Assembly: GCF_902148845.1 (NCBI RefSeq)
Contig: NC_043754.1
Span: 18,523,931 to 18,587,930 of the forward strand
Reading direction: 5' to 3'
Origin: Salarias fasciatus
Lineage: Eukaryota; Chordata; Actinopteri; Blenniiformes; Blenniidae
DNA length: 64,000 bases
A program made the translations under genes and the position numbers. How positions within the stretch are numbered: the first letter of the stretch is position 1; the number at the start of each line of letters is the position of its first letter. Below are positions 48,153 to 59,060 of this stretch, in pieces. The notes below the pieces were generated by a model, which was not told the DNA's origin, searched no databases, and saw nothing but the letters and a program-made list of their open reading frames with translations.

Positions 48153-50150
48153 ATGTTCTTCGAAAATGCCAACCTGCAACGCCCCCGTCGACACCACGAA
48201 TTCTTTCTGCGCTCTCGACCCTACCGGGGAGAGCCACCAGCAGTGGCAGGTAATGCTTTGCTGTTACTTCGTGCCTCAACCTCAGATGAACTTGTTGATG
48301 TTCTGAGATCATTGCCGACTTTTAGCTTTAGTGCTTCAGATCGATGTGTTTTCATCCATGGAAAACTTTGTAATGTCTTTTTCTTTGTTACTGATGACTT
48401 CAGGAAGCATTAAAAAGTTGATGTTCGGCTCCCATTATAAGAATAACCACAATAACATTGTACTGAAGTAGCCTCATTGTTTATGATCTGGTAAATTATG
48501 TCTGCACATTTGGTGGGAACCGATCCTGAAACAGAAATGAGACCTGCGGGAATAGATGACATTCTTTATAAGTCAAAGCAAATGAGGTTTAAAGACGAAA
48601 TAAATGAGCTTACATGTTCCCTGAACTGCAAATAGCAAAATCTCCCTGATTGGGCAGATTTCAGTAAAACAATTAGGGGAGGGAGTTTTTGTTAGTTGTA
48701 ATCACCACAGCAGTGCCGCTAGAATAAAAAAAAAAGGGAAGAAAGAATTAAAAATGTTTTTTTGCAGCAGCAACATCAAAGTCTAACCTTTCTGAATGCT
48801 CTCATTTGAAGTCCAGTATTTCCATGACAGAGCACAGATATTATCTACAACCAGACGCTGTTAATACCCACTTTGCTGCCCGCACTGCCTGTTGTCTCCC
48901 CAGGACTGCTGCTGTACCCAGACACTCCTGCTAAAATGGAAACCACATCACGGGAGGCTTTCTGCTTCAGACCCATCCCACAACAGAACCGAGTGCAAGG
49001 TCGATCGCCCAATCTCACCCGAGACATAAAATACTTTTATGAATGAATGACTGTAGAAGTGAGCAGCATTTCTATTTAATATGATGGGGAAGTCAGAAAA
49101 AAATGCAATACACAATATATGATACTTTGGGGATTATGCTGGAGTAATAATTGATGTACCTCAAATAGAGCACACCGCCAAGAAAATATATATGCCAAGT
49201 TTTGCCAGGAAAAAAAACGAGTAATATATGAAGAGCAAAGCTGAAATGCAAAAGAAAAGTTTAAAAATCGTCCACCAAGGATTTTGTGATGTCTGTGGAG
49301 GGATGTATTGCAGATCAATGAATTTCATTCCCCAGATCCTCCTTTACTTTCCACAAATTTATGCAAGAGAACAAAGCAGAACAATTTGGTGCGATCCATG
49401 AAAGATGATAGCATCAGTGACTTTGTGTTGTATTACAGTAACAGCACATTTCAAGGTAACATAGTAAATGGATTGATTCCATCACTTTGGACCTTTAAGA
49501 TACAGCAGATATTTCCACTTTGCAGATTCCTGTTCTCTGTCTGCTAACTCAGCTTGTTACATGGGCCTATTTGGAAAACAAAACCCTAGATCTGAAAGAC
49601 AATGGAATGACTGATCTCAGCTTTCACATCTGTTTCTAATGAGACAATTAAGCTTGATGTAGCTTTTTAAACCTGGTTGTGGTTCCCCTTTAGGACACCT
49701 TAATGCCCCGGACACACAGCGAGACTTCCACCATTCTCGTTCCACATCCTCGAGACAGACAGAAAGACAAAACAGCAATGAGAGGGAGCCAGGAGAGGAT
49801 GATGAAGAAGGGGACTGTGATCACATAAAGTCAGTAGCAGTGAAACAAAACCCTACAGCGATGCAGTCTCAGTATCAGAAGGACTTCCCTCCTCCATCCT
49901 CCTGCCGCAGGAGGCGAACACCGGCCCTCCCGCAGCCTGATAACATCGGCATTAACCCCGCTTTCAGGTAAGGGCCTGGTCAACATGACTGTGTCAACAA
50001 GCATGTAATCTGCTACTGTGTGCTCTGATTCACAGGATTGAGTTCAGGACTGTCCAGAGGGAGACTTACCCCGGCTGGCCTGTTGTGAATCCCAGGCTGG
50101 CTGGCAGGCAGAGAGCGGCTTCATCTGGACAACCCAACATGACTTTTTAG
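48153..50150 (+). CDS. Unrecognised four-exon gene, basic proline-rich protein
   Basis: Exons 48153-48249 (coding part), 48904-48999, 49694-49967 and 50036-50150 join in phase into a 193-residue protein ending GQPNMTF. A strong acceptor (TTCTTTTAAAG) at 48116-48126 and the Met at 48153 (MFFENANLQRPRRH) fix the probable start; the frame is open further upstream. No signal peptide, membrane segment or known domain is seen. It is rich in Arg, Pro and Ser, with an acidic GEDDEEGD patch. Short motifs such as KMETTSREAF, AMQSQYQKDFPPP and VQRETYPGWPV resemble the repeated Thr/Tyr-Phe-Pro motifs of axonemal microtubule-binding proteins (SAXO/MIP types); this is only a resemblance. AATAAA lies at 50307. 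The donor after exon 2 (GTCGAT) is weak, so that junction is the least certain. Confidence 0.6.
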
Positions 50151-51160
50151 TGGGAGGTGATGAGATACAGTGCCTAAGAAACAAAGGTTGCATGTGTCCT
50201 ATTTGTTATTTTGTTTTATTTGTTTCCTGTGTTTGTTGGAGTAACATCACATTGCTTTTGTCTAAGCTTCTTCAGGTGAAGATGTTATTAAAATGAATTA
50301 CAATCCGAATAAACATAAAGGGATAATTATGGGATCGTTATCTCATCACTCTGGTTTTCAGTTCCATGATGCAGCAGTACTCTTCTACTTCAGCTCTTGA
50401 CTCATCTTGATTTTGGACCAACGGGTGATGAATTTCCCAGCAGGAAGTCGATCTGGTGAGCTAATGGAGTCATAATGCTGAGACAGAAAAAAAAAACCAA
50501 CAGGATGTGCAGTGAAGTCATTGGAAATAATGTAATAAGCTAATGCTCAATCCAGACCATTCAGGCTGAATATTGATGACTTCAGACGCGGTTGTGGTGA
50601 ATTTGAGAGAAAACAATTCATCTGGTGAGTCACAACGGAAACTTTATCTGCTTTTAATGAGCGGGAAAAGACATTAACCTACATTTGCTCAAACACAAGA
50701 GTAATTACTGCATACTGTGATCTGATCAATCTGAGAATAAGCCAAAGGCTCATGTGCAATCTCAGATTGTCTGTTGTTTTTACTGTAAACACAACTAAAA
50801 TCTTAGCATGCTGTAATAATGCTGAAATGTCTTAAGCATTGAAACAAGCCATAGTTGCAATATGACAGCTTTTATTGAAAAGTAGCTAAATTTGGTTTTC
50901 TTGGGATATAAAAAAATACCATTCACAGCAGATGTTGCAAGGCATCCAAACTGTTCATCCAAGTTGTTGCATCAGTTTGAACCACTGATGAGAAGGTCGT
51001 GAAGCTTAGAATGCATTTCGAAACAACCGAATAGAATTATGAAACCCCAACAAGACCATCAGCAAGTCCAGCTTCTGAGGATCCACAGTGAGAAAGCGGG
51101 GCTGTGCCTTGATGCATCTGGAACAAACCGATTCCAGACTCATCATCATCATCATCATCT
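50151..51160. other. Intergenic; SNRNP35 3' side
   Basis: No further gene is seen. A trinucleotide ATC run (51141-51161) lies directly after the SNRNP35 stop codon. Confidence 0.5.
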
Positions 51161-51865
51161 TCATCTGCGGTCCCGGTGTCTGCTCCTGTCTCTATACCGG
51201 TGGTCCTCCCTCTCTCTGCCTCTGTGCCGATCATCTCTCCTGTCTCTGCTGCCCCAGTCCGCCTCTCGGTACCGGTCCCCTCCCTCCCGGTCTCTCCGGT
51301 CCCCTCTGTCCCAGTCCCTCCCTCCGCCTCCGCGCTGCTGCTCCGGGCCGGCACCGAGGTTAATGGGCTTGCGGAAAGGCCTGTCCCTGCCCCCGAACCG
51401 CAGCTGCCCGGACTCCTTCTTCCCTCCCAGTCCGCCTCCGAGCCGCCTCGGCACCCACCCATTGAGCGTCCTCTCCTGTTCGAAGTCCACAAACACCTCG
51501 TGCTGGTCGACCAGCAGCTTGTTGGCGTCGCGGCGGGCTCGAACCACCGACCGCTCCTCCTTGTACTCCACGAAGGCGTAACATTTGGAGAAGCCGGTAA
51601 CGATGTCCCGGACGAGCCGGAGCCGCTGGATGTCCCCGAACTTAGCGAACACTTGGTGCAGTTTCTCCTCGGTCGTCTGGGGGTTCAAACGCGATACGAA
51701 AAGCGTCAGCAGCGGGTCGCCCACGACGCCCTTGTTGGGCTTGTAGCGCGCGCCCATCGCGCGCCACACCGCCCGGTCGTGAGGCTCCACATCCGTCCCG
51801 TCGATGCTGCCCGCCTTCAGCGGGTCGTACACCTTCGCGATCCGGTTCCAGTCGACCATTTTCAC
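51161..51865 (-). CDS. snrnp35: U11/U12 snRNP 35 kDa protein
   Basis: A single coding exon gives 234 residues, close to human SNRNP35 (246). The protein belongs to the U11/U12 di-snRNP of the minor spliceosome, which removes U12-type introns in the nucleus. Residues 8-35 match the family N-terminus (IAKVYDPLKAGSIDGTD, PHDRAVWRAM). One RRM spans about 50-130 with RNP2 LFVSRL and RNP1 KCYAFVEY, where the usual Gly of KGYAF is Cys (codon TGT). The family block GWVPRRLGGGLGGKKESG and RFGGRDRPFRKPINL follows, then an Arg/Asp/Gly-rich tail (RDRR, DRDRS repeats). The first Met gives MKMVDW; the human start aligns better with the second Met (MVDW). It lies convergent with the unrecognised gene and in the same direction as BUD13. 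Confidence 0.97.
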   Translation of the reverse strand: MKMVDWNRIAKVYDPLKAGSIDGTDVEPHDRAVWRAMGARYKPNKGVVGDPLLTLFVSRLNPQTTEEKLHQVFAKFGDIQRLRLVRDIVTGFSKCYAFVEYKEERSVVRARRDANKLLVDQHEVFVDFEQERTLNGWVPRRLGGGLGGKKESGQLRFGGRDRPFRKPINLGAGPEQQRGGGGRDWDRGDRRDREGGDRYREADWGSRDRRDDRHRGREREDHRYRDRSRHRDRR

Positions 51866-53586
51866 CAGAAAGAGCGGGTCTGCTCTTTTAAAAATCGTCT
51901 GCAGTTACGCCATGTTTACCTACAGCGAGAGACCAACTGGTGTGTCGGGAAATGCATACCGTAATCAAACAAGGCCACCAGGTGTTAATGGTTCCTACCC
52001 CGAGTGTGTCCGAGCGCGCGATGCTTGCGCTTTTTATTTTAATGTTTAAATTACTTTAAATAAATATACAACATATTAAAATGGCTTTACAGTATCAATA
52101 TATAAATGCTCAAGTGCTCTGTAAATTCTTACTCATAGGCTGATTTTTGGAAGACTAAAACAGTGAGTCTGTAAAGCTAGTTGATTAAATAGGTTCATTT
52201 TAATCACAACTGCTGGGAATTATTTCCATAAATGGATGTGTATTAACCGCTCATCATCATCTTTTTTAAAGCAAGATTCAATTCAATTCGATTTTTAATT
52301 CAGTTTTATTGATATAGCGCTAAATACAACTGCTGTGTCTAGGTACTTTTACTTTGATAAACCCAAATAAAAGAACATAAGTTGGACAACTTCGAACTTG
52401 CAGAGTAGTGGTATCTAACATAAGTCCCGCAGGTCAAAACTGGACCATGAAGGATTCAGTTTAATTCAATTTTGTTCATTTCATCATCTCAAGGCACTTT
52501 TATTGAGAATTATTTCACAGTGGCAGTTGCAGGATCTGATAGTAAAGTGGAGTACTACTACTACTACTACTAATAATAATAATAATAATAATAACAATAA
52601 TCATCATCATCAGAATAAAAAGCATCACTAACATCAAGCAGTCCAGTGAGGGTGGTTTTGTTGAGGGCAGCAGAAATTGTGTCTTGGGAATTTGAATACT
52701 TCAACCAAAAATTTCAGATCTGTCAGCAGATTTGCAAAACTTCAATTTTGTATGCAACAAAACTCAAAGAGGAAACTAAAGTGACACTAAACTGAACTAC
52801 AATTTGTGTGACACTCATGTTTTAAAGTCAGAGAATCCAAGTGACAAATAAATTTATGTATTTGTCTTCATTTAACCTTTCCTGTCCTTATTTAAACATA
52901 CTCAGAGCAGTGAGCTGTAATGATGCAGTGCCCAAAGAGCTGATCAGAGTCAGGTATCTTTCTCAGTGAGTCACAGTGTTAACTTGTCAAGTGATAGGAT
53001 TTAAATCAGCAAACCTTTAATCACAAGCTTGTGCCTTGAACCTCACTGTGCCACACCCTGTAAAAATACGGAGTATGCCTGTAAACGTGATTTTTAGTTT
53101 TAGATGAGAAGAGGCCTGGTATTGTCACTAGGAAGTGTTATGTATATTCTGTATTCAGAGGAGAAATAACTGTGTCTCATTTGTCTTGTGCTCATTTTCT
53201 CATGACTGCTCAGCAAATCAACAGCTTTGGGATGTTTAACTTGTTGGTCATGGCATTTCTTGAGTTCTCTATTTAAAATAATATTCATAAAAGAATAGCA
53301 ATAAAAAAAAGTTTCAAATTATTAAAAAATAAGTCAGATCAATAGCATCCTAAAGTACTTATCAGTTATATCTCTCCATGGGCCAGTTGTCTACAGGATG
53401 GACTACTATGGCTGTCAGTAATGAAAGACTGCCTGGAAGTTTTATTCATGTAAATTCCAGTAAAGTACATTAACAGTTCTCAAAGGATGGTCATCAGAGG
53501 TTTTTCTTAAGAGATGTGGTTCATGTCATCAGATGCTTCTTGTAAATATTACATAATCGGTGGTTCCAGTGAACCATCATAATTAA
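51866..53586. other. Intergenic, no gene seen
   Basis: The first 150 bp upstream of SNRNP35 should hold its promoter and 5' UTR. 52250-52620 has an ATTTATTGATATAGCGC-type repeat resembling the 1826-1925 fragment, then an ACT/AAT run at 52553-52600. The rest is featureless. Confidence 0.45.
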
Positions 53587-53965
53587 AGGTGCTGTAGGCA
53601 GGATTCGGCATCTCCGATTTGACCCATCTAAGATGGCGATTTGAAACCCAGCACAGCCAATCCTGTCCTGTTTTCTCTGACATCACGCCCTTAGGCAAGT
53701 TAAGCCCCTCCCACAAGAACATGCAACTAACGCCCCTTGACCAATCACGGTTAGAGCCTCAGGGGCTGTTCTGATTGGTCAAAGATACCTGGAGCTGTTG
53801 AGATTCCTTTTCAGCTCAGAACAGAGACAGATGAAAACGCTGCGCCCTCGCGGTAGTGCAATTATGCTACACTCCTAAAGGATTATCAATGGATACTCTG
53901 GCATTTAATCCAAAGAAAACACAGAAAAATTAGCATTGACTAGCAAAATCCTGCCTACAGCACCT
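53587..53965. mobile_element. TTAA-flanked MITE (piggyBac or Kolobok-like)
   Basis: A 379 bp element has inverted ends AGGTGCTGTAGGCAGGATT (53587) and its near-exact reverse complement ending at 53965, flanked by TTAA on both sides (53583-53586 and 53966-53969). A TTAA duplication is used by piggyBac and Kolobok elements. No transposase is present. The well-matched ends suggest moderate age. Confidence 0.8.
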
Positions 53966-54387
53966 TTAAATTTGGTTTTAATCCATTCAACTGCCGAATC
54001 ACAAACCGGAGACTTTACTGACCTCATTCTTGAAGCATTAGTTTTTTTTTCCCAGCAGCACCATGAATATTTAATGCATGTGTGCAATAAGGACACCGGC
54101 TGTTCAACACTTTATAAAAATAATATTTTATACACTGTGAACCTTGTTTCAGTTTCACACTGATTCAGACATTACAAAATCATACAATTCTGTGACCTCA
54201 CAAATATTTACAGTTTAATCTGAAAAATTATGCACAGTATCAAACTGGTGTGAAACAGAGGAAAAAAACTGCTCCAATCTTTTTCAAAACCGAGTCTTGT
54301 TCACTGAGCATGTCTAATCTAGAGGGAGTTTTAAACAGCGTGGTAAATCAATGAACAGTGACACTGTTTAGGTCCCAGTTCTTGGCT

Positions 54388-57130
54388 TTACATGTCCTCG
54401 ACACTCCACTTGTAAGCTTCCTCCTGGTATGCTTTCTTTTCTGAAATACGCAAGTAGCGTTTCTTTTCAAATCCATTTGACCTGCAACGCACAAAAAAAA
54501 AGATCACTATTATATAGCAACCACACCTAAATTCCACTACAGAAATACATTCAACCAGGTTCAACAGCAGCAGCAGAATTTCTGGTATTTGGAATTTAAT
54601 GTAAGGGAACACTTGTGCCAGTGAAAATGCATGTCATGTATTATTCCTTATTGATGCACAAACTGTACCTGTCAACTCCATCCCAACGATAGCCAGGCAA
54701 AATGTTGAACCTGTTTGGAGGTGGTGGAGGGCCTTTATACTGAGGTTTTGCTGCAACAGTAAAAATAAGACGGTTTTAAACAAATCCTATACTAGAAGTG
54801 CACAAAACTACCATTGTGTACAAATGAACTTATAGAGTAATAATGATGCTGCCAGTTAGTATGTTTTGGTTAGGAAACAAAGTGTACAAGTAATGCTTAA
54901 AACCTGGTGCCTTTGTGCCACGGTCCTTTTTCCGTTTGAGCAGCGCGGCCATTGGATCCCCTTCTCTTTCCTGTTCCCTCAACATGCGATCGAGATCCTC
55001 ATCTCCGTGGTGACGAGCCAGCGGCTTCTGGGCTTCATGCAGTGCATCCTCGAGTTTCTGCTGCTGCATCTGGCTCTGGGCCAACCTATGAACACAGTTG
55101 AACTTGTGTGAAGTATTTGATACAGTATGTTTTTATATGGACACGGTATGTGGAAGAATGATGCAGATTTACCCTTTCCCCCACTGAGCGTATTTCTCAT
55201 CTTTAGCTGCTTTTTCTCCAGCTTTTTTCTTCTGTTCTTCTCTCTCTGAGTCCAAATCCCTCCTTTTACCACTTTTGTCTCGGAACACCGTCTGGGCATT
55301 GCGGGATTCGTCTAGTTGGGATCACAATGTCATGAACTTTACAAGTCTAATCAAGACATATCTCATTATCTTGTCAGTTCATTGAAGTGCACATTACTGA
55401 TGTGATTAGGGAAATCATTTCAAAAGAGAGACAATGATCCAACCTTCTAGTGGTTGATTGTGTTTTTCTCTACGTCGGTTATCTTCCTGCTCTTTCCTCA
55501 ATACTTCAACAGAAACCAAGCCAGCCTTCCCACCAGAAAGCATCCTATTGCCCTGGAACACAAAACAAAACACTCAGCAAAATCAGTACAATTTATAACC
55601 TCAGAATGAACACGGTTAGCTTACCTGTGTTTGTCCAGATCTGCGAGGGGGTGACAAATCTCCATCCGAGTCTCGTCCTCGCCTCCTCGGGGGCGACTGG
55701 TCTGAATCGGACCCTTTACCTTTAGGCGGCTTTTTCCTTGGTGGTGACTGATCAGAGTCTGAGTCAGCCCGAGTTTGAGCCCTTTTAGCCGATGATCGAT
55801 GAGAATCAGATGAATGTTTTTTACTTGCTGAGGATGAGCTGGCCTTTCTTCGATTGGGGGAAGAATCTGACAGAGCAACAGTTAAATTCTCCATTAATGC
55901 ATTTACATGTACACATTAATGAATTCTTAAATACTCATCTCATAAATTTGCACCCACCTTTACTTTGCACCTTCCCTGACTGTTGCCTTGGAGGTGACAT
56001 GTCAGGGGAATCATGGCGACTCCTCCTGGGAGGAGACATGTCAGGGGAATCATGGCGACTCTTCCTGGGAGGAGATATGTCCGGAGAGTCGTGACGACTC
56101 CTCCTGGGAGGAGATATGTCAGGGGAATCATGGCGATTCTTCCTAGGAGGAGATATGTCTGGAGAATCGTGGCGACTCCTCCTGGGAGGAGATGCATCTG
56201 GTGAGTCGTGGCGACCTGTGCTCGAATCTGCAGGTTGATGATCTTCACCGTTTCCGTCCTCTGAGTCTTCATTTTCATCAGCTATATGGAAAAGACACTT
56301 TAATTGACAACAACAAACCAACTACTTTTTAAAAACACACTTGACCGTTACTTCTGTGATAATACCTCCAATCACTTTCCATCTGTTGCTGTTTCTGAAT
56401 GCTTCCAGATATTTCACCTCATCAGGACGATCATCAACCACTTCAGCAATCTGAGGTAATAAGTCAAGATTAACATTTTGAAGTGCAGTTATGACATATG
56501 AAAACCAAAATCAATGTTACCAGACTATCTAGAAGGCGGATTATTTTTCTGTTGGTTGCGCAATCTACCAATATTGTACACTTTGTTAACTTTCATTAGA
56601 TGGAATGTAAGTGGGTATGCTCAAACATTAGAAACTTGCTTCCAAACATCATAGACCGCTGGCACATTGTGTGGACATTTAAACTGGATCCATCATTTGC
56701 GCAACATCACCTGTAATGAATGAATGAAAGTTCGCCTGCAAGCTAACGCTAACTGACCACTGGGGCTTCGTCCTCCTCCTCTTCCAGCTCCTCCTGCGCT
56801 TCGACTATCTGCTTCCAGTCGATATCATCGTCAACTATCTTCAGTCTTTAAGAAGGGAGAAGAAAACGTGATTTTGTGAAGCTCGACACTGAAAAGGAAA
56901 AATAGCGCTCAACGGTAACAGCGGACTGGAGTTAGCTTCACAGCTAACACGCACAACAACAGCTCAGATTGATTGTAACTTTCGACTCACCCCCTCTCAG
57001 GGACCTTGCGTCGTTTCTTCTTTATCTTCCCTTTATTTTTTTTACAGTCGTCGTCGGCTGATAGATATCTTTTGAGATATTCAGCCTTTGATAGCTCAGG
57101 TCCTTTCCGACAGCCTGTGGAAGCGGCCAT
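54388..57130 (-). CDS. bud13: BUD13 homolog, RES complex splicing factor
   Basis: Ten exons join in phase to 494 residues: 57130-56991, 56845-56758, 56450-56366, 56281-55958, 55866-55625, 55552-55444, 55311-55173, 55085-54904, 54750-54669 and 54481-54388. BUD13 acts in the RES (retention and splicing) complex with SNIP1 and RBMX2 on the spliceosomal B complex. The N-terminus ([33 protein letters not shown]) and C-terminus ([53 protein letters not shown]) match the human protein closely. Exon 4 encodes six tandem copies of a 13-residue RHDSPDxSPPRR-type repeat (39 bp unit), and exon 5 SDSDQSPPR repeats, as in mammals but fewer. The exon 2 donor is GTCAGT. It is shorter than human BUD13 (619), mainly through fewer repeats. 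Confidence 0.96.
55985..56225 (-). repeat. bud13: 39 bp coding minisatellite in BUD13
   Basis: Tandem units of 39 bp encode SRHDSPDxSPPRR. Units differ mostly at the x position (A, I, M) and at R/K before SRH or NRH. This is a family trait of vertebrate BUD13 and length-variable between species. Confidence 0.85.
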
Positions 57131-58300
57131 TACTGCAGTGACGTCAGAGGCTACGGCTCCCGCGGAGGATCAAGAATATTGGCAATATAGATGCGCGTCA
57201 AAAAACCGGAGTGGGGAAAAAAAAAACATTTAGGATGTGGGAACAGTAACAGTTTAGTTTTAATTAGGGCTGTCACTTTAGTGCATTAATTAGATTAATT
57301 AATTACACTACAAATTAATGCATTAAAAAATTAATCTAAGATTAATTATAGCACACTTGAGTGGCAATAGCCCATATGCACGCATCACTTCCGCGTTCTG
57401 TCTCAGACGGCATAACAACTTCCGGCGCAGCTCAGACACAGCTAACCCAAGCCTTCTGTGACGATCTGTTCGAGTGGTGACACGGACAACAACTCCAAAA
57501 ACCCTTCCATTGTTTGTTTATTTATTAAGATCCCCATTAGCCACTGAATATCAGTGTCTATTCTTCCTGGGGTCTAAACTCATCATGGTCTTCACGGGAG
57601 GAGCAGCTGCTGCTGCAGAGGAAGTTCAACTAGAACCGAGCGGCACCGTTAAAAATGGAAAAAAAAAGTCACTCATCTTGGAGCGGCTGCTCTCCGTCGA
57701 CTCCAGACCCCGGCCAGCGCCGCTCAAAATGCAAGAAACTGAGGCAAAATTGCAGAAAAATAAAGGTTCACAACAGCCGCAGTGGGATCCTGAGGAAGAA
57801 CCGGTGGTGGTTTGACGGCCATGGACCGAATTTAGGACCATAGACCTGCTCATTAGAAATGGGGTTTATCTGAGACAGCGCTCGGGCCTCTTAATTTGAT
57901 CCCGACTGCTCTCAAAGCCTCTGAGACTGTAAAGGTCACAGACTCTGAGTCCTGCCAGTGTCAGCTGAGAAAGTTGTTTCCATTCAACCTAGGAAGCTGA
58001 AATGTTAGTATGTTGTTCTGTCTTCCCTCAGGATCCCATGTGTGGTGTTTTGACTCCACCAAGTCCTTTCTGCTGTCCGTACAGGGCGCCACAATGTCCA
58101 GTTAAAAGAATCATTTAAGCATCATCATTTGGTCAGATTTACTCCAAATAAGCTGAGATTTGCGGGATGTGTTTACACCTCTGCCAGAAAGTCATACGTA
58201 GAATTTGGAAGCCCCTCCTCTTTCCTGAAGCTACTTCCTGTTTGGGAGGAGCTTATGAAAAAAATCCAAGAGGTCTTTTTTTTTTTTAGCTCCCAGAGGC
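57131..58300. other. Intergenic; possible hAT-type fragment
   Basis: 57260-57360 starts TTAGGGCTGTCACTTTAGTG and is rich in TTAATTA, resembling the 5' end of fish hAT-type elements; no matching right end was found. The frame at 57474-57815 (GGAAAAAEEVQLEPS..., EEEPVV) has no recognisable domain. No gene is supported. Confidence 0.35.
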
Positions 58301-58309
58301 CAAACAACA

Positions 58310-59060
58310 GCGTTGTTGCTGGCGTGCAGCTCCGTCACGTCACGTTGCTGGTGGCGTGCAGCTCCGTCACGTCGCATTGAAGTTGGCGGGCAGTGCCGTC
58401 CTGTCGCGTTGCTGCTGGCGTGCAGTCCAGTCCAGTCCCGTCGCATTCCTGTTGCTGCTAGGTGCAGCAACAAAGGACAAGAAGAAACAAACAAAACAAC
58501 ACAATAATGTAAAACAAACAAAAAACACTGTGACGGATACTCAACTGTCCACAAAGGGGACAGAGGATTTTCTGTCTGGGTTTACTCCCATATCTAGATG
58601 GCTGTCACCGGCCCACCTGAACCTTGAGCCTTTGACGAATCTTTTTTTTAAACTTTCGTCACAACCAGCCATCCACCACCCAAGCCCAGTGTATTCACTG
58701 TCTGGGGGAGTACCAGTTTAGTCGCCGGTAACTCGACCCTGAAGCAGGTAGTACTGGATTACAGGTTAACCAGTAGCAGATTTAACAACCTGACCTGACT
58801 GCCAGAGGGGGAAAGAATGCAATGGCAAAAAACAACCATTCTAATAAAACAACTAGACAATTCCCGCTGGGAACAAAATCTGCTTGCGTGCAGTGCAGTC
58901 TTGTGGCGTTGCTGCTGGCGTGCAGTTCTGTCCGGTCGCGTTCGCGTTGCTGCTGGCGTGCAGCTCCGTCACGTCGCGTTGCTGTTGCTGCTAGGTGCAG
59001 CAACAAAGGACAAGAAGAAACAAACAAAACAACACAATAACGTAAAACAAACGAAGAACA
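58310..59060. repeat. Minisatellite, two related arrays
   Basis: Units of about 30 bp built on GTTGCTGCTGGCGTGCAG and TCCGTCACGTCGC repeat about five times at 58310-58460 and about three times at 58885-58995. Each array is followed by the same 70 bp segment, GTGCAGCAACAAAGGACAAG onward (58459 and 58995). The two copies therefore derive from one unit of array plus tail, about 535 bp apart. No coding role is apparent. Confidence 0.75.

Noticed and set aside
51039-51964. Plus-strand frames of 180 and 262 codons over SNRNP35.
   Set aside because: Antisense to the conserved snrnp35 coding exon; the compositional bias of the Arg/Asp-rich tail creates them.
57474-57815. A 113-codon frame as a transposase or gene N-terminus.
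   Set aside because: Low complexity (Ala and Glu runs) and no domain; nothing downstream continues it.
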